Positions 56,348 through 64,000 of a stretch of DNA of 64,000 nucleotides are shown piece after piece (position 1 is the stretch's first letter; the number at the start of each line of letters is the position of its first letter). The translations under genes and the position numbers were made by a program. The notes below the pieces were generated by a model that made no database searches, was not told where the DNA came from, and saw only the letters and a program-made list of their open reading frames with translations. The DNA lies in NCBI GenBank assembly GCA_900545585.1, contig UQZR01000003.1, positions 1 through 64,000 of the forward strand, in the 5' to 3' direction. This stretch comes from an uncultured Eubacteriales bacterium (GTDB lineage Bacteria > Bacillota > Clostridia > Oscillospirales > Oscillospiraceae).

Positions 56348-59056
56348 TCATGCGCCCACATCCAGCGCCAGCACCTGCTCATAGGCATCCGCACCGGCGG
56401 GCGAGCCGATGGGCAGCACCGCGTAGAGATGTCCTGCGGCGTCCGCGTAAGCCGGTACGTCCCTATTGATATTGGCATCGGACAGCGTCCACATCCGGCG
56501 CTCCGCCGCGGCATCGCCAGTCTGTCCGTACAGCGCATCGAACGTATCGGCGGCGGCCTGCCGCACCGCATTCAAAAACGCCGTCTCGTCCACGCCCTGC
56601 GCCGTCAGCAGCTCCGATGTGGTGAGCCGGACGCCTCTGGCCGTATCGTAGAGATATACGCTGTACTGGTTGCTGTCGAAGCTCCAGCCGCAGGATACCA
56701 CCAGCGACAAAATGTCGCCGCAGCGATAGCTCTCCCACATCACGTACAGGCAGGACAGGCTGACGCCGGAGGCGCGGTCATCCAACGTCTCCTCCACGAT
56801 GGGGCCGTACTCGTCGGCGATGGCCGCGTTGATGGCGCGGGCATCCGCCGTGTCCGCCAGCAGCTGGGGCACGCGGTAGGTGTAGTGCCCGCTGTTGCCC
56901 ACGCCGTCGGAATAGTCGAAGGACTCGTTATACAGCAGCCCCACCAGCGGATCGGCGGAAGTACCGTTCTCCGTGCCGTAGAGGCTCTCGGCGGCCAGCC
57001 GGATCTGAGACAGGAGCTGCAGGTCCACGCCGGCATACTTGGCCGCCAGCGTGTTCAGATAGTTCTGCACCGTGTTGGGCGCCTGCCGGTACCGCTGGGC
57101 CAGCGTGTCCATAGCGCCCTGGGCATACGCGCCGTCCGCGCCCAGATAATAGGCGCACAGGTAGCTGAGGGGGCACGTCTCCCAGTCCGGCATGTGCTCC
57201 GTATCATACACGATGCCGTAATCCGCCGGGTCGATGCTGACGGGGTCGTTGTCGCCCTCTGAGGGCCACGGCGTGATCTCCGATGCCGCGGCGCCCTCCG
57301 CGGTGACCTCCGCCAGCAGGGGGCCCAGCTCCCCGGCCCAGAATCGCACGGTGAAGCCCTGAGCCGTGGGGATCTGGATACCCAGAGAGAAGGGCTGGCA
57401 CAGGACGGTATCCTCCCCGTTCTTCTCGATGCGGACATCCTCTGCCACGGCGTTTTTGGGGCCGTCGTCCGTCTGGGCATACAGTGTAAAGTCGTTGAGC
57501 AGCGATGCGGTGCCGCCCTCCCCTGCGTACCGGGCCGACGCCGCAGCGGGCAGCGTGACCCGCATCTCGCCGTTGAGCCAGTCATTCTGATACGTCACGT
57601 TCACCAGCTCGGCCTTCACGCCGTCGTCGCGGGTCATGGACGCGGGACCGAAGTACATCTGCCGCCCGCCGCCCACAGAGCCGCTGTCCAGCCCGATCTC
57701 CAGCGCCGCGATAAGCTGCCGCAGGCCGTCCACGCTCTGCCGCGCCGCGGCGATGTCGTAGGTGCCGTCGTTGGTGACGCGGCCGGACTCCACGCCGTCC
57801 ATCTGCCACGCCACCCAGTCCAGATTATCCACAAGGGCCATGGCCAGATAACCGCCGGCCTCCATTTGCAGCGTGATCCCTTCGCCGGCCCCCACCACGT
57901 TCTCGTAGCTGGTGCCGTAGCACAGCGTCAGGCCGTAGGGCTCCTGCTCCGTGCTGAGCCGGATGGAGAAATCATCCCAGATACCCGCGCCCAGCTGATC
58001 CAGCCCGATGGCGCTGATGATGCCGCCCACAGCGCTGTTGTCGCCTACGTAGGGCGTCCGCAGAGCGTACAGCGTCTCCGCGTCCCAGTCGCCGTCGGCG
58101 GCAGGCTGCTGTCGCTGGGGACTGGTCAGGAAGCACACACCGATGACCGCCGCCGCGATCAGCAGCAGCACCGCCGCCCACAGTGCCGGTTTCCGATAGC
58201 TCATGGCGTTCTTCACACGCTCCTTCACCGCCGTCTCGCCGAAGGCCAGGGGGCACACCGCCGCCGGACGCTGCCGCACGGCGCAGGCCACCAGCGCACG
58301 GGAGTAGGCCGCCCGTCCCGCGCCGTCCAGCGTCCGCAGTACCCGCTCATCGCAGGCGTTCTCCATGTCGCGGCCCAGCAGGACATACGCCGCCCACAGC
58401 ACCGGATTGAACCAGTGTACCGTCAGCAGCAGGAACGCCAGCGGCTTCACCACGTGGTCGCCCCGCCGGATGTGGCTCCGCTCGTGGGCCAGCACCTGAG
58501 ACAGGTCCGCCTCGTCCAGCCCCGCCGGTATATAGATGCGGGGGCGGAGCATGCCCAGCACGAAAGGAGTGCCCCACCGGTCGCAGCGGCAGACGTTATC
58601 CTCCACTCGCACCGCCGTCCGCACCTGCCGGTAAAGCCGCAGATAGCTGACCAGCATATACGCCAGCATGAATGCCGCGCCCGCCAGCCATACCGCCGTC
58701 AGCACCTCCACCGTCATAACGGGGCGGGCCGCCTGCACCGGCTCCGCGGACGTGACCGGTCCCACAGGCTGGACGGGTGTCAGGACCTCCCCGCCGCTGG
58801 GCAGGATGGCGTCCGCCGTCTCCTGTGTCTGGGGCAGCTGCTCCAGCGCCGCCGTCACGGGGCTCTGCTCCGCCTGCAAGCTGACGCGGCTCTGCAAGGA
58901 GACCGGCACGATCAGCCGCACCGCCACCAGCGCCCACAGCATGCACACCGCCCACTTGGGCGCGCGGCGCAGCGCCAGCCGCGCCAGCATCACCGCCAGC
59001 GCCAGCACGCCGGCCTGCCACGAAAGCTCCACCACTCTCAGAAACAGATCAGTCAT
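56348..59056 (-). CDS. BlaR1/MecR1-type sensor peptidase with large C-terminal part
   Basis: 902 residues from ATG 59056 (TTGAGGAGAAAAATC ahead). The N-terminal M56 domain has about four membrane segments and the zinc-peptidase motif VLAHERSHIRRGDH (HExxH), with NACDERVLR as the third ligand region. After a membrane segment near 300 (KPALWAAVLLLIAAAVIGVCFL) comes an extracellular part of about 590 residues. It shows no penicillin-binding STxK/SxN signature. Its last 200 residues (ADTADARAINAAIADEYGPIVEE; LSLVVSCGWSFDSNQYSVYLYDTARGVRLTTSELL) recall DUF3298/RsiV-like sensors. It likely cleaves BlaI on an unknown external signal. ATG overlaps the BlaI stop. Confidence 0.85.
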   Translation of the reverse strand: MTDLFLRVVELSWQAGVLALAVMLARLALRRAPKWAVCMLWALVAVRLIVPVSLQSRVSLQAEQSPVTAALEQLPQTQETADAILPSGGEVLTPVQPVGPVTSAEPVQAARPVMTVEVLTAVWLAGAAFMLAYMLVSYLRLYRQVRTAVRVEDNVCRCDRWGTPFVLGMLRPRIYIPAGLDEADLSQVLAHERSHIRRGDHVVKPLAFLLLTVHWFNPVLWAAYVLLGRDMENACDERVLRTLDGAGRAAYSRALVACAVRQRPAAVCPLAFGETAVKERVKNAMSYRKPALWAAVLLLIAAAVIGVCFLTSPQRQQPAADGDWDAETLYALRTPYVGDNSAVGGIISAIGLDQLGAGIWDDFSIRLSTEQEPYGLTLCYGTSYENVVGAGEGITLQMEAGGYLAMALVDNLDWVAWQMDGVESGRVTNDGTYDIAAARQSVDGLRQLIAALEIGLDSGSVGGGRQMYFGPASMTRDDGVKAELVNVTYQNDWLNGEMRVTLPAAASARYAGEGGTASLLNDFTLYAQTDDGPKNAVAEDVRIEKNGEDTVLCQPFSLGIQIPTAQGFTVRFWAGELGPLLAEVTAEGAAASEITPWPSEGDNDPVSIDPADYGIVYDTEHMPDWETCPLSYLCAYYLGADGAYAQGAMDTLAQRYRQAPNTVQNYLNTLAAKYAGVDLQLLSQIRLAAESLYGTENGTSADPLVGLLYNESFDYSDGVGNSGHYTYRVPQLLADTADARAINAAIADEYGPIVEETLDDRASGVSLSCLYVMWESYRCGDILSLVVSCGWSFDSNQYSVYLYDTARGVRLTTSELLTAQGVDETAFLNAVRQAAADTFDALYGQTGDAAAERRMWTLSDANINRDVPAYADAAGHLYAVLPIGSPAGADAYEQVLALDVGA

Positions 59057-59426
59057 GATTTTTCTCCTCAAGATCGGCGATCATCCGCCGCAGCTCGTCT
59101 GCCTCCTCCGCCGACAATCCGCGCCCGCCCACGAACGCGTTGAGAAAGCCGGGCAGACTGCCGCTGAAATTCCGCTCCACAAAGGCGCGGCTCTCCGCCC
59201 GCTGCACCTGGTCGCGGGACACCAGCGCCGTTACCACGGCGTCCTCCGTCTGCACCACGCCCCGCTCCGTCAGGCGCTTGATGACGGTATAGGTGGTGGA
59301 TTTTTTCCACCCCAGCTTCTCCGCGCACAGGTGCGCCAGCTCGCTGCTGCGCACCGGCTGATGCTCCCACAGGATCTCGCAGAACCGCAGCTCGCTGTCA
59401 AAGATCTTCGGTGTCTCCACCCGCAT
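59049..59426 (-). CDS. BlaI/MecI/CopY-family repressor
   Basis: 125 residues. The winged helix is KIFDSELRFCEILWEHQPVRSSELAHLCAEKLGWKKSTTYTVIKRLTERGVVQTEDAVVTALVSRDQVQRAESRAFVERNF, with the usual LTERGVV wing; the tail dimerises. Represses its own operon until cleaved by the membrane peptidase. Two palindromic operators sit just upstream (59442-59487). Its stop overlaps the blaR start by 8 bases. Target beyond its own operon unknown; no beta-lactamase gene is near. Confidence 0.92.
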   Translation of the reverse strand: MRVETPKIFDSELRFCEILWEHQPVRSSELAHLCAEKLGWKKSTTYTVIKRLTERGVVQTEDAVVTALVSRDQVQRAESRAFVERNFSGSLPGFLNAFVGGRGLSAEEADELRRMIADLEEKNHD

Positions 59427-59441
59427 CTCCTCCTTTCGATA

Positions 59442-59487
59442 GGTCTACTTAGTTAGACCTCTTGCCGGTAGTCTAACCCATTAGACC
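59442..59487 (-). promoter_or_regulatory. Two BlaI-type operators
   Basis: GGTCTACTTAGTTAGACC (59442-59459) and AGTCTAACCCATTAGACC (59470-59487) both follow GTCTA-N6-TAGAC. They are 28 bases apart, which puts them on one face of the helix at about 2.7 turns. They lie directly upstream of the BlaI start codon. The rightward RluA gene is also within reach. Confidence 0.8.
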
Positions 59488-59557
59488 CATCTTGTCAAGA
59501 GAAATTTGCATCCCGCCCCGATTTATGCTACACTCACCCCGTAAGGAGGTGACGACC

Positions 59558-60202
59558 ATGGACATTCTCTATCAGGACGACCGCATCGTGGTGGCGGTAA
59601 AGCCCGTGGGCGTACTGTCCACCGATGAGCCCGGCGGTATGCCGGAGCTGCTCCGCGCCCAGCTGCACACCGACTGCATCCGCACCGTCCACCGGCTGGA
59701 CGCCCAGGTGTCCGGTGTCATGGTCTTTGCCCGCAGCCGTATGGCGGCGGCCCTGCTGTCCCAGCAGATACGGGAGCGCCGCTTTATCAAGGAGTATCTG
59801 GCTGTCCTGTGCGGCACGCCGTCCCAGCCCTCCGGCATCCTGACGGACCTGCTGGCCCGTGATCCCCAGCGCCGTCTGACCTATGTGGCGGACACCCCCT
59901 CCCCCAACGCGCGGGAGGCCCGCCTGTCCTTCGCCACTGTGGACAGCTCCGACGGTATGACGCTGGTGCGCGTCCGGCTCCACACCGGCCGTACACACCA
60001 GATACGGGTACAGTTCGCCTCCCGCGGTCTGCCTCTGGCAGGTGACCGCAAGTACGGTGCGTCCGACGCGCCGTATCCCATCGCCCTGTGGTCCTGCCGC
60101 CTGTCCTTCGTCCACCCCCAGACCGGCGAGCCCGTGACCTTCACCTGCCCGCCGCCGGACACGGCGCCCTGGGACCTGTTCCCCCTCCCCGAAATGCTGT
60201 AA
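59558..60202 (+). CDS. RluA-family RNA pseudouridine synthase
   Basis: 214 residues, ATG 59558 after AAGGAGGTGACGACC. The catalytic motif is VHRLDAQVSGVMVFARS (Asp in HRLD), followed by QQIRERRFIKEYLAVLCG and the second conserved segment VRLHTGRTHQIRVQFASRGLPLAGDRKYG. Lacks an S4 domain, as in RluA/RluD-short and TruC types, so it could act on tRNA or rRNA. Divergent from blaI; a terminator follows at 60211-60245. Confidence 0.93.
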   Translation: MDILYQDDRIVVAVKPVGVLSTDEPGGMPELLRAQLHTDCIRTVHRLDAQVSGVMVFARSRMAAALLSQQIRERRFIKEYLAVLCGTPSQPSGILTDLLARDPQRRLTYVADTPSPNAREARLSFATVDSSDGMTLVRVRLHTGRTHQIRVQFASRGLPLAGDRKYGASDAPYPIALWSCRLSFVHPQTGEPVTFTCPPPDTAPWDLFPLPEML

Positions 60203-60210
60203 AGGATCGC

Positions 60211-60245
60211 AAAAGCCCTCTCCCGCCAAGCGGGAGAGGGCTTTT
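60211..60245. terminator. Terminator between RluA and sortase genes
   Basis: AAAAGCCCTCTCCCGC and GCGGGAGAGGGCTTTT; convergent genes. Confidence 0.88.
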
Positions 60246-60246
60246 C

Positions 60247-61251
60247 TCAGTTGTCCTTTTTCGTGGTATCCGTCTTTTTGGAGGTGTCGGTTTTCGTGGT
60301 ATCCGTTTTGGCCGTATCCGTCTTGGCGGTGTCGGTCTTGCCCGTCGTATCCGCCGCGGCGTCGTCCTCCGCCGGCGCCACGCCGATGATGCGGTCGGCC
60401 AGGCCGGCCTTTTCCGCCTCCTCGCGGGTCATGCGCAGGGGCTCGGCAGAGTCCTCCACCAGCTTGGCCATCACCAGATAGCGGTGGGCGTCATCGCCGT
60501 TCTTGCACACGGACAGGACCAGCACCTTGTCGCCCCACTTGGGCAGATCGTCGCGGTTGACGTTGACGCTGCCGGCGGAGGGTGCAAAGCCATTCTTATG
60601 GTCGCTGCCGGAATAGCTCTTGTCCGTGGCCGCCTTGTCCAGCGCCGCGAAGAAGTCTGTAAATACCTGCTCATCGGTGAAATCGTGGTAGTACAGGATG
60701 TGGGTGGTGTCGTAAGGGATGCCCGCGAAGATGCGGTACGTCATCTTCCGCCCGCTCTGATAGACCTCCACCACCGCCTTGTCGTCAAACTTCAGCGTCT
60801 CGGCGTAGCTCTGGAGGCCGCCGAACATGGTGCGGTTGGCCATATTGTGGCCGTAGACCACGGTGACGGGATCGTCCAGCTTCGTATCGTTGTAGGTAGC
60901 CTCGGTATACAGCGTACCGGCCTTGTTGTCGTTGCCGTCCAGGTCACGGTACAGATACCAGCCGTCATCCACCGGATGCTGGGCGATGAAGCCGCCCTCG
61001 CGGATGGCGCAGCCCGTGGCGTTGGGGATCTTCATATAGGCGTAGGCGTCGGGCCACGCCTTCTGCGCCGTCTCGAAGTCCACCGGCACGTCGGCGGCCT
61101 CCGGCTGCACCAGCACGATCTCCTGCGCCGGGTCGGTGTCCGGCTTATCCTTGTTCTTATCTTCCGTACCGTTGTTCTTACCGCAGCCGGCCAGCAGCGT
61201 CAGTGCCGCCAGCAGGGCTGCGCCCGACAGAATATACCCTTTCTTTCCCAT
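60247..61251 (-). CDS. Lipoprotein class-B sortase
   Basis: 334 residues. An N-terminal signal with a lipobox (LLAGC, Cys23) makes it a lipoprotein, unusual for sortases, which normally have a plain membrane anchor. The sortase-B fold shows its catalytic triad in VTVVYGHNMANRTMFGGL (His), LVLSVCKNGDDAHRYLVMAKL (Cys and the Arg). The C-terminal end is a 35-residue Thr/Asp/Lys repeat (TDTAK four times, then TDTSK...). It anchors LPxTG-like or TGD-signal proteins to the wall. Its substrates could be the surface proteins at 22 and 28 kb, whose signals are SPGTGD and ARTGD. No substrate gene is adjacent. Confidence 0.85.
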   Translation of the reverse strand: MGKKGYILSGAALLAALTLLAGCGKNNGTEDKNKDKPDTDPAQEIVLVQPEAADVPVDFETAQKAWPDAYAYMKIPNATGCAIREGGFIAQHPVDDGWYLYRDLDGNDNKAGTLYTEATYNDTKLDDPVTVVYGHNMANRTMFGGLQSYAETLKFDDKAVVEVYQSGRKMTYRIFAGIPYDTTHILYYHDFTDEQVFTDFFAALDKAATDKSYSGSDHKNGFAPSAGSVNVNRDDLPKWGDKVLVLSVCKNGDDAHRYLVMAKLVEDSAEPLRMTREEAEKAGLADRIIGVAPAEDDAAADTTGKTDTAKTDTAKTDTTKTDTSKKTDTTKKDN

Positions 61252-61276
61252 GATGGTCTCCTTTCAGCAGTGCGGA

Positions 61277-61320
61277 TACCATCAGCTGACAAGGGCACGC
61301 ATGCCTGTCACCTGATGGCA
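61277..61320. repeat. Short relative of the MITE-like repeat at 25.65 kb
   Basis: Starts TACCATCAGCTGACAAGGGC, as in the terminal repeats of the 25648-25925 element (one base different over the first 20). CCATCAG (61279-61285) is mirrored by CTGATGG (61312-61318) 26 bases later. It lies just upstream of the sortase gene. Confidence 0.55.
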
Positions 61321-61413
61321 AGAAATGCGGGACAGCGCGCCCGCTGCCCCGCACCTCTGCGCTGGGGGTATCTTACCATATGCCGCCCGCAAATGCAAGA
61401 CCCATTCGATCGC

Positions 61414-62574
61414 TCACAGCGACGCTGTCTCATCGTAGCCTTGGAGCATCAGGGTAAACTGCCGCTTCTGCATGGGCGTCATCCGGTCCTTGTAGGATGC
61501 CAGCAGGGCCTTGGCCTCCGCCAGCTTACCCTGCCTCAGATAGCTGGCCGCTGTGCGGTGCAGACTGGCGGCAGCCACGGAGCTCAGTGACTCGCCGCTG
61601 CTGCCGGAGCCGCTGCCGGAAGGACCGGAAGCGCTGGAAGGACCGGACACGCCGCCGTATGGCAGCCCATCGCTGACCTCCGCGCCGGAGGCCGACAGCT
61701 TCTGCTCCTGCTGGGCCTTGCTGCGGTAGTGGCCCAGCATGGTCTCGTAGAGCTTCCGATCCTCCGCGCTGGCGTTGTCATACTCCTCCTGCGCCAGAGC
61801 CAGCCGCTTCTCCCACAGTGACACATCGTCCTGCCAGCGGCCATAGGCGTTCTGCTCCCGCTGATCCAGCAGGTCGTAGCGGGCGCGAAGGTCGTTCCCC
61901 TCCTGCTGATAGGCGCTCCGCGCCCGATCCTCGAACTCCGGCAGCAGGGCCATCAGCTCCTGCATGTATCGGCTGTACGCCTGCTGCCCCGCGCCCTGGG
62001 CATAGCTGGAGCCGTACCCGCCGGTAAGCGCCGCCGCCTGACCCATGGTGTCCTCCATGGCGGCGCGGCCCCGCTGAGTGTACAGCTGCGTATACTGCTG
62101 AAAGCCGCCGTCCGCCTCCGGATCGTAGGAAAATGGCGCACGCCCCGTCAGCTCCTCGTACAGCTGCGCCAGCTGCTGCTCGTACAGGGACTCATAGGCC
62201 CCGGGCCGCTGGGATGCCACGCTGTCGCGATGGGCCAGCGCCTCCTTTACGCTGTCCGACGGCTTGTAGCCGGCCTCCAGCTCTGCCAGTGCCTTGGCCG
62301 TTCTGGCCGTAGGCGCGGCCTTGGGCACGGATGCCTGCGGCTCCTCCGCCGCCGATGCCGACGCGCTCATCAGGCTGCCCCACGTCTCGTCACCGGCGAT
62401 GCCGTCCCGCTTCAGGGAGTTCTTTTTCTGATAGTCCCGCACCGCCGCGCGGGTCTTTTCGCCGAACACACCGTCCTCGTCCAGCTGATAGCCCTGCTTG
62501 TTCAGCTCGCTTTGCAGGCGGCGCACAGACTCGCCCTGCGAGCCATAGCCCACCATGGTATATGTCGATGCCAT
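61414..62574 (-). CDS. Protein with N-terminal peptidoglycan-binding domain and helical body
   Basis: 386 residues from ATG 62574 (GGAGAAAGGACGGAACG upstream). Residues 1-65 are a PG_binding_1 domain (YGSQGESVRRLQSELNKQGYQLDEDGVFGEKTRAAVRDYQKKN). The rest is Ala- and Gln-rich helix (DRARSAYQQEGNDLRARYDLLDQREQNAYGRWQDDVSLWEKRLALAQEEYDNASAEDRKLYETMLGHYRSKAQQEQKL) followed by a Ser/Gly linker and a short TPR-like end. Probably part of the phage-like module on its right, as a wall-contacting or tail-associated protein, though a cellular cell-wall role is possible. Confidence 0.6.
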   Translation of the reverse strand: MASTYTMVGYGSQGESVRRLQSELNKQGYQLDEDGVFGEKTRAAVRDYQKKNSLKRDGIAGDETWGSLMSASASAAEEPQASVPKAAPTARTAKALAELEAGYKPSDSVKEALAHRDSVASQRPGAYESLYEQQLAQLYEELTGRAPFSYDPEADGGFQQYTQLYTQRGRAAMEDTMGQAAALTGGYGSSYAQGAGQQAYSRYMQELMALLPEFEDRARSAYQQEGNDLRARYDLLDQREQNAYGRWQDDVSLWEKRLALAQEEYDNASAEDRKLYETMLGHYRSKAQQEQKLSASGAEVSDGLPYGGVSGPSSASGPSGSGSGSSGESLSSVAAASLHRTAASYLRQGKLAEAKALLASYKDRMTPMQKRQFTLMLQGYDETASL

Positions 62575-62591
62575 CGTTCCGTCCTTTCTCC

Positions 62592-63839
62592 TCAAGTGAT
62601 CCTGCGCCAGGCATAGATACCCGCCATGCCGCAGTCCACGCGCTCCCATTCCGCCCCCTCCGGCGACGGTTGGGGCTCCGTATCCTCTGCCGTCAGCCGC
62701 ACGCAGCCCACGGGCCACAGCGCGTCCGCCAGCGCCTGTCCGCCCAGGGTCAGCCCGCCGGACACCTCCACATCGCCGTAAAACACCGCCGGCCACGCGC
62801 ACTCCAGCGCTTCACCGGTGCTTCTCTTGCCGAAGGCCGCGCCCCTGCCGCCGCTGTGCAGGTGCAGCGTCACCGGCGATACCGGCGGCAGCAGCTGCCG
62901 CACCGTCCGGACGCCGCCCGCCGTATCCACGGCGGATACCTCCGCCTCATAGGCCGCGTCCGCCGCCAGGCCGCCGCCTACCACTGTCTCCGCGCCGCTG
63001 ACCAGTGTGGTATAGCCGCTCCAGCTGCCGCCCGCAGGACGCCAGCGCACCCGCACCCGCACGGTGTTCCGTCCTCCTACGGAGGCGCAGGACGCGGTGC
63101 CCGTCACCTTCAGGTACGCGCCGTCCTCCGCTGCCGTACCGCCCGCCTTGCACCGGATGACCTCCGCCGCCAGTGTAGGTCGGTGGTAGGCATACACTGT
63201 CACCGCCTCGCTTTCCGCCGTCACCGAGCGGCCTCGGCTGTCCGTCACCACTGCGGAGGGGATCAGCGTCCCTGCCGCAGCAATGGGTGCTGTCTTTCCC
63301 GACAGTCCCGCCACGGTCTGACCTCCGCAGGTAAAGCGGCACGCCTGCACCGATGCGCCGCCGGCCCCTGCCGCCGTCACCGTGTACTGCACGCGGCTGA
63401 GTCCCTGCACGCACACGCCCCAGCCGCTGACCACCGTGTTATCGCTGACCGCCGACACCTGCACCGACGCCGTGGGCGCCATAGACGGCGGCACATAGAC
63501 GGTAAACGCCGTCTGCACACTGCCCACCTGCTCTGCGCCGCTGTATACCGCCATGGACATGGTCCCTGTACCCCGCAGGGCGTCCGGGATCTGCTGCGCC
63601 AGTTCCTCCGGCACGCGCCAGCGGTACACCGCCCTGCCCGCCGCATGGCTGACCTGCCGGACATCGCCGCTTTCCAGCGTGCCGGACGCCCCGCCGAAGG
63701 CGTAGGAGAATCGGAATGTGTACCCGTTCCCCGGCTTTACCACCGTCAGCGTGCCGCTCTGCCCGATGACAGCGTCCCTCGCCGTCAGTTCGAACCCCGC
63801 CATACTCACGGTGCGGCTGCTCCTCTGTGCCGCGTTCAT
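62592..63839 (-). CDS. Phage tail-fibre-like protein (DUF859 type)
   Basis: 415 residues. It begins MNAAQRSSRTVSMAGFELTARDAVIGQSGTL, and the middle is a repeat of beta-sandwich modules (TFTVYVPPSMAPTASVQVSAVSDNTVVSGWGVCVQGLSRVQYTVTAAG, a pattern found in phage DUF859 structural proteins). The C-terminal part (FGKRSTGEALECAWPAVFYGDVEVSGGLTLGG) is the usual fibre tip of such proteins. It probably serves as a tail or baseplate adhesin. Its ATG is 3 bases after the stop of the next gene to the right. Confidence 0.65.
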   Translation of the reverse strand: MNAAQRSSRTVSMAGFELTARDAVIGQSGTLTVVKPGNGYTFRFSYAFGGASGTLESGDVRQVSHAAGRAVYRWRVPEELAQQIPDALRGTGTMSMAVYSGAEQVGSVQTAFTVYVPPSMAPTASVQVSAVSDNTVVSGWGVCVQGLSRVQYTVTAAGAGGASVQACRFTCGGQTVAGLSGKTAPIAAAGTLIPSAVVTDSRGRSVTAESEAVTVYAYHRPTLAAEVIRCKAGGTAAEDGAYLKVTGTASCASVGGRNTVRVRVRWRPAGGSWSGYTTLVSGAETVVGGGLAADAAYEAEVSAVDTAGGVRTVRQLLPPVSPVTLHLHSGGRGAAFGKRSTGEALECAWPAVFYGDVEVSGGLTLGGQALADALWPVGCVRLTAEDTEPQPSPEGAEWERVDCGMAGIYAWRRIT

Positions 63840-63842
63840 CTC

Positions 63843-64000
63843 TCACCCTCCGATCCAGCGGATTGCCAATCCGTCCCCGTTGTCCTCCATGCGCCAGCCG
63901 CCCACATCCGCGCCGCCCAGCGCCGCCATACCGTTGACGTGCAGTCTGCCGTCCGCCACACGAGCTACCTCCTGAGCGTCCTGCCGCAGCGACAGCTCCT
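63843..64000 (-). CDS. Phage-like structural protein, C-terminal end (partial)
   Basis: Only the last 51 codons are in the window. The frame is open to the edge and ends GLAIRWIGG before TGA at 63843-63845. The reading RLHVNGMAALGGADVGGWRMEDN resembles the tail-fibre style of the next gene. The gene starts outside the window, and its stop lies just before the ATG of the DUF859-like gene, so they form one unit. Confidence 0.6.
   Translation of the reverse strand, partial: ELSLRQDAQEVARVADGRLHVNGMAALGGADVGGWRMEDNGDGLAIRWIGG

Overview
The window looks like a chromosomal segment of a GC-rich, sporulating, Gram-positive gut Clostridium, most likely Oscillospiraceae (Flavonifractor, Lawsonibacter or Oscillibacter-like). 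This is inferred from Firmicutes-type ribosome binding sites, a Rex repressor, a SpoIID-like protein, sortase-type surface proteins and vanG-type genes. No species is assigned.

Region 1 (1-13.6 kb) is mobile DNA. A large serine recombinase that begins before the window ends at 1335. It abuts, tail to tail, the first 60 or so codons of a second large serine recombinase, which suggests one element inserted into the recombinase gene of another. The second element continues rightward with a leftward mobilisation/replication block (RepA-like ATPase, MobC, MobP-type relaxase with overlapping small genes). It then has a rightward block: a DUF6076-type gene with two in-frame TAG codons, a sigma factor, and a complete vanR-vanS-vanG-vanXY-vanT cluster of the D-Ala-D-Ser (VanG/VanC) class. 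The element ends just before the 3' end of pyrG.

Region 2 (13.6-21.9 kb) is ordinary chromosome: CTP synthase, a deleted PatB-type aminotransferase remnant, an alkA-ogt alkylation-repair pair, a LysR/EamA divergent pair, a short MgtE with a structured leader, a flavodoxin-like oxidoreductase, a zinc-ribbon protein and an XRE-AbrB regulator.

Region 3 (21.9-41.2 kb) is an accessory island. It holds two cell-wall-anchored surface proteins (904 and 2343 aa), each preceded in the same orientation by its own regulator (TetR; LuxR/MalT-like), an ECF sigma/anti-sigma pair, a MITE-like element, and decayed integrase and replication-initiator fragments. A 31-bp direct repeat occurs at 21.90 kb and again at 38.50 kb.

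Region 4 (41.2-61.3 kb) is chromosomal housekeeping: acetyltransferase, PucR regulator, YgjV, tRNA-Arg, rex, a Cys/Gly-rich small protein, Nudix, Na/Pi transporter, PepE, mntP-sfsA, tRNA-Lys/tRNA-Glu, MATE, Rrf2, a SpoIID/peptidoglycan-binding protein, M29 aminopeptidase, blaR-blaI, RluA and a lipoprotein sortase B. The sortase could anchor the island's surface proteins. Directly behind tRNA-Arg and tRNA-Glu lie two copies of the same three-hairpin element. They share an invariant 20-base core and show compensatory changes in all three stems; this is the strongest candidate for an undescribed structured element here.

Region 5 (61.4-64 kb) starts a leftward phage-like module (a peptidoglycan-binding-domain protein and tail-fibre-like proteins) that runs out of the window.
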